A stretch of 64,000 nucleotides of DNA, taken from positions 217,329 to 281,328 of the forward strand of contig JAKPOU010000001.1 in assembly GCA_029547705.1 (NCBI GenBank), written 5' to 3'. This document shows, piece after piece, positions 61,123 through 64,000 of the stretch (position 1 is the stretch's first letter; each line of letters begins with the position of its first letter). Position numbers and translations under genes: made by a program. The notes below the pieces were generated by a model. It was given only the letters and a program-made list of their open reading frames with translations. It was not told the origin of the DNA and made no database searches. Source of the stretch: Bacteroidota bacterium (lineage in GTDB: Bacteria; Bacteroidota; Bacteroidia; Bacteroidales; VadinHA17).

Positions 61123-64000
61123 TTACCAGCCACCTTCATGATACAATGCCTCAATTTCTGAATTTGAAAGTGCCCTGTTGAACATATACACATCATCAAG
61201 ATATCCCTGATAAAAACCGTAATATGTAGATAACCACTGATATGTGCCAAAATTCAGATAAACTGGCTGATTACAAAAAACATTTCCGGGTCCATAGGCT
61301 GAGTCCATTAATTGCCCGTTAACATATAGGTCAAGGCTGACTCCATTATACACAATAGCCACATGCGTCCAGTCACTGCAATCGGTAACCGCATGGACAT
61401 CAAGTCCATAACCATCGGAGCTATCAGTCAGATAGACAGCCGCATCAACCCCATCCTTTGTTTTTCCTATTCTGTAGGAATTTCTGCTTCCCGATGAAAT
61501 TATCTGATTACCAATATCGGTACTTTTAATCCAGCATGCAACGGTAATATGCCCCTGAACTATCAGTGAATTTCCAATATATATTTTGTTGCTGATGCCA
61601 TTAAAATAGTATGCTTTCTCAGGATTTCCGAATCTGTCTGCGACAAGGGTGGCGCCGTATACAGTGCCATTATTATTATTACCCGATTCATCATTTGCAT
61701 TGCCGTTAAAAGGCCAGTAAGCCGCAAGACCCCCGATTGGCAAATCTTCTACAGTGCTGAAGGTTATTTCGTTTCCGTAAGTAATACCATCATCATTAAT
61801 CGAGTAAGCCCTGACATAATATGTGGTATTGGATTCCAGTCCGGTTAGCAGACTTGTGAATGATCCCGTGCCGCCATCGTTTGTTGTTTTGTTATCCAGT
61901 ACCTCCGGAGCCGGTGAAGTGTTCCAGCAAACTCCTCTTGAATTAACAGGCAAAACACTGCTGATGACTGAAACTATTTCTGCTTTATCAGACATGATAT
62001 TTCTTGCCCAAAGTGTGGTTACAGAGGGTTTTGGAGGAGCAGGCCCTTTAAGGCATCTTACATTGGCGCCATTTGACTTATAACCCCAGCTATAACCCTC
62101 TATGCTATATTGGTGTTGCAGGCTTCTGTAAAATGCCTGATTGTCAGGATATTCAGTTGAGGTCCAAAAGCTGGCAAACTCACCTGTAACAAATAAAGCT
62201 CCATTACGAAATCCTCCGGTTGGCAAAGCTGAAAATCCACTTTCATTAGTAGCACCTGTATTTGGTTCGCTCCAGTGACTAAATCCTTGTTCCTTAAGTT
62301 TTCCGCCCGCAATTTCATTTCCTCCAAGTGCTCTATTCATCACTGACCATTCTTCATTTGTTGGAAGGTGCCAACCAACCGGACATAGATTATTATTGGC
62401 AGCATACCAGTTATAGATACCACCATATGTATTCTTATAACAGATATTATCATTTAACCAACAAAGAGCACCTTCTGACAGGCTTTGCCACGTGTCATTA
62501 TCTGTTATAACAGGTATTGATTCACCATTGTTATATTTTGTAGTCCTTAAATTTTCAGCCATCCATTCCTGATTACCAATCTTTATGGTTTTATAAAAGT
62601 TACCTTCAATATCTGTTATCACTCCGTAAGCGAGGTTTGAATTAAAAGCAACAGGAGGTATGTAATCACAGGTTACAAATACTTCTTCATTACCATAGGC
62701 TGTCCCTGCACTATTAGTTGCATATGCACGTACATAATATGTTGTTCCTGGCGTTAATGGACCAATGTGATCAATAAACAAACCGGTTCCGGTACCACTG
62801 TTTGTCTTGTTATTTGTTGTTGTTGGATTAGTTGACAAACTCCAGCAGATGCCACGGGCAATAATTTCATCTCCTCCGTTATTAATAATTTTTCCTCCAC
62901 TTGTTGCAGAAGTATCAGATATATGGGAAATCTGTGTTGTAGTGATAACAGGTAATTGTATAAGCTGATCAACATTTTTTATACACCGAACTGAAATCCC
63001 GCTTTTCCAGGGGGTGCTAGTCATTTGATTAGAACTGTTGTTGTAATTGAGATTTTGAACTCTGGTATAATTACCGCTTCCGAATTGTGATGTACTCCAC
63101 CAATAAGAAGAATTACCAAGAAAAAGAAATTCTCCGTCCTCTGATCTGCCGCCACCGGGAAGCCCTGAAAATCCGCTTTCATTTGTCGCTCCGGTGTTGG
63201 GATAATCCCAATATGTGAATCCGCTTTCTTTCATTTTACCACCGGCGATACTACTCCCACGAAGATATAATGGATCAACAATTTGCGGATCAAGATATTG
63301 TATAAGGATACCCCACTCACTCCAGCTTGGTAAATGCCAACCTGTCGGACAAACACCCTGGATACCGCTTGGAATTGAAGTACTGGAATCAGCTCCATTC
63401 ATTGCTGCAGCCCATGTGTATAATGCGCCATATGGATTTTTATTATTAATATCATTATTATACCAGCAATAAGCTTTATCGCTGATTGACAGCTTACTCC
63501 AGATATTCTGTTCATCAACCAATGAAATGGGTGTTCCGTCACTATATCTTGTTGTTTTCAGATTTTCCTTCATCCAGCACTGGTTGCCTATCGTGACAGT
63601 ATTATAAATGTTGCCATCAATATCTGTGACAGTCCCGCAATTCGACAAAGTATCATGTGTCCGGAATGACCATTCATTTCCATAAAAAGTGCCTGCATTG
63701 TTGATTGCATATGATTTGAGGTAGTAGGTTGTCCCGGGTAATAAACCCGTTATATGACTGGTGAAAGATCCTTTGCCACTGCCATCAGAGGTTTTATTAT
63801 CGTGGATTGTGGGATTTAAGGAAGTGCTCCAAACAACACCACGCTCTGTTACTTCGGTTCCTCCGTCACTGATAATGTTACTTTCCACCGTGATTGAAGA
63901 AGAAGTGGTATCCGAAATGAACACTGTTGTTACATAGGGCAGCATAGGGCCTTCTGCAGTGTAGATACTGTAAATCTCGTCAGGCTGTAGGTTGCAGCTG
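61123..64000 (-). CDS. Large FISUMP/fibronectin-like/LamG surface protein, 5' end outside the window
   Basis: At least 958 codons, open to the window edge; the first in-frame ATG is at 63945 but coding continues upstream (SCNLQPDEIYSIY), and the SC may be part of a lipobox. From the in-window N-terminus: an IPT/FN3-like repeat (RGVVWSTSLNPT, LLPGTTYYLKSYAINNAGT), FISUMP domain 1 (VTIGNQCWMKENLKTTRYSDG, GVCPTGWHLPSWSEW), a second FN3-like repeat, FISUMP domain 2 (IKIGNQEWMAENLRTTKYNNG, NLCPVGWHLPTNEEW), a third FN3-like repeat, and a C-terminal LamG/concanavalin-like domain (YWPFNGNANDESGNNNNG, VYMFNRALSNSEIEALYHEGG). The protein is secreted or surface-bound; FISUMP domains occur in cell-surface proteins of Fibrobacter and Bacteroidota. 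No T9SS C-terminal domain is seen. Confidence 0.88.
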   Translation of the reverse strand, partial: SCNLQPDEIYSIYTAEGPMLPYVTTVFISDTTSSSITVESNIISDGGTEVTERGVVWSTSLNPTIHDNKTSDGSGKGSFTSHITGLLPGTTYYLKSYAINNAGTFYGNEWSFRTHDTLSNCGTVTDIDGNIYNTVTIGNQCWMKENLKTTRYSDGTPISLVDEQNIWSKLSISDKAYCWYNNDINNKNPYGALYTWAAAMNGADSSTSIPSGIQGVCPTGWHLPSWSEWGILIQYLDPQIVDPLYLRGSSIAGGKMKESGFTYWDYPNTGATNESGFSGLPGGGRSEDGEFLFLGNSSYWWSTSQFGSGNYTRVQNLNYNNSSNQMTSTPWKSGISVRCIKNVDQLIQLPVITTTQISHISDTSATSGGKIINNGGDEIIARGICWSLSTNPTTTNNKTNSGTGTGLFIDHIGPLTPGTTYYVRAYATNSAGTAYGNEEVFVTCDYIPPVAFNSNLAYGVITDIEGNFYKTIKIGNQEWMAENLRTTKYNNGESIPVITDNDTWQSLSEGALCWLNDNICYKNTYGGIYNWYAANNNLCPVGWHLPTNEEWSVMNRALGGNEIAGGKLKEQGFSHWSEPNTGATNESGFSALPTGGFRNGALFVTGEFASFWTSTEYPDNQAFYRSLQHQYSIEGYSWGYKSNGANVRCLKGPAPPKPSVTTLWARNIMSDKAEIVSVISSVLPVNSRGVCWNTSPAPEVLDNKTTNDGGTGSFTSLLTGLESNTTYYVRAYSINDDGITYGNEITFSTVEDLPIGGLAAYWPFNGNANDESGNNNNGTVYGATLVADRFGNPEKAYYFNGISNKIYIGNSLIVQGHITVACWIKSTDIGNQIISSGSRNSYRIGKTKDGVDAAVYLTDSSDGYGLDVHAVTDCSDWTHVAIVYNGVSLDLYVNGQLMDSAYGPGNVFCNQPVYLNFGTYQWLSTYYGFYQGYLDDVYMFNRALSNSEIEALYHEGGW

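Noticed and set aside
62100..63475. Repeated DNA in the last gene taken as a mobile repeat
   Set aside because: The similarity comes from two FISUMP domains and three FN3-like repeats within one protein; the DNA copies are diverged.

Overview
The window reads as the chromosome of a Bacteroidota bacterium, most likely an uncultured member of the Bacteroidales/Marinilabiliales side. The evidence is the recurrent TAnnTTTG promoter box (-7 element of this phylum), a TonB-dependent receptor paired with a DUF4249 lipoprotein, a DUF2723 (GT117) membrane glycosyltransferase, FISUMP-domain and S9/M14 secreted proteins, an F-type ATP synthase whose subunit a carries a signal peptide and long periplasmic N-terminus, and a very short epsilon subunit. 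I name no species.

Layout. 0.2-1.8 kb: a lone protein with four helical repeats and a GH16-type jelly roll that has lost both catalytic glutamates. 1.9-8.5 kb: a TetR-regulated envelope operon (TetR, LolA-like carrier, two FtsX-type permeases, LolD-like ATPase, outer-membrane barrel) behind four tandem 18-bp operator-like boxes. 8.5-10.4 kb: isoprenylcysteine-methyltransferase-like protein, YugP-type protease, YidD. 10.4-13.6 kb (minus strand): a LiaI/LiaF-like envelope-stress module with LytS-type kinase and LytTR regulator. 13.7-16.4 kb: YceD-rpmF-plsX-fabH. 16.5-26.9 kb: bactofilin and the complete ATP synthase operon atpZ-I-B-E-F-H-A-G, a polyprenyl diphosphate synthase, atpD-C, then an aromatic amino acid decarboxylase. 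26.9-48.5 kb: secreted peptidases, the GT117 protein, a response regulator, EttA, an AEC transporter, a CDF transporter, a nuclease and several small or orphan proteins.

From about 48.7 kb the DNA becomes visibly more AT-rich. 48.8-55.5 kb (minus strand) is a type I restriction-modification locus in the order hsdM-hsdS-abi-hsdR. The abi gene encodes an Abi_2/HEPN protein whose stop overlaps the hsdR start as ATGA. It occupies the slot that the anticodon nuclease gene prrC has in the E. coli prr locus. The locus lies next to a tRNA-Arg(CCT) gene. 56.1-64 kb carries a TonB receptor-DUF4249 pair, an acidic lipoprotein and the 3' part of a large FISUMP/LamG surface protein that runs off the window.

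The most system-like candidates are (1) the HEPN protein coupled to type I restriction, (2) the four-box TetR-controlled LolA/LolCDE-like export operon with its own barrel, (3) the repeat-GH16 pseudoenzyme, and (4) the ATP synthase operon with an embedded prenyl synthase and a trailing decarboxylase. All functions come from sequence reading alone; no searches were run.
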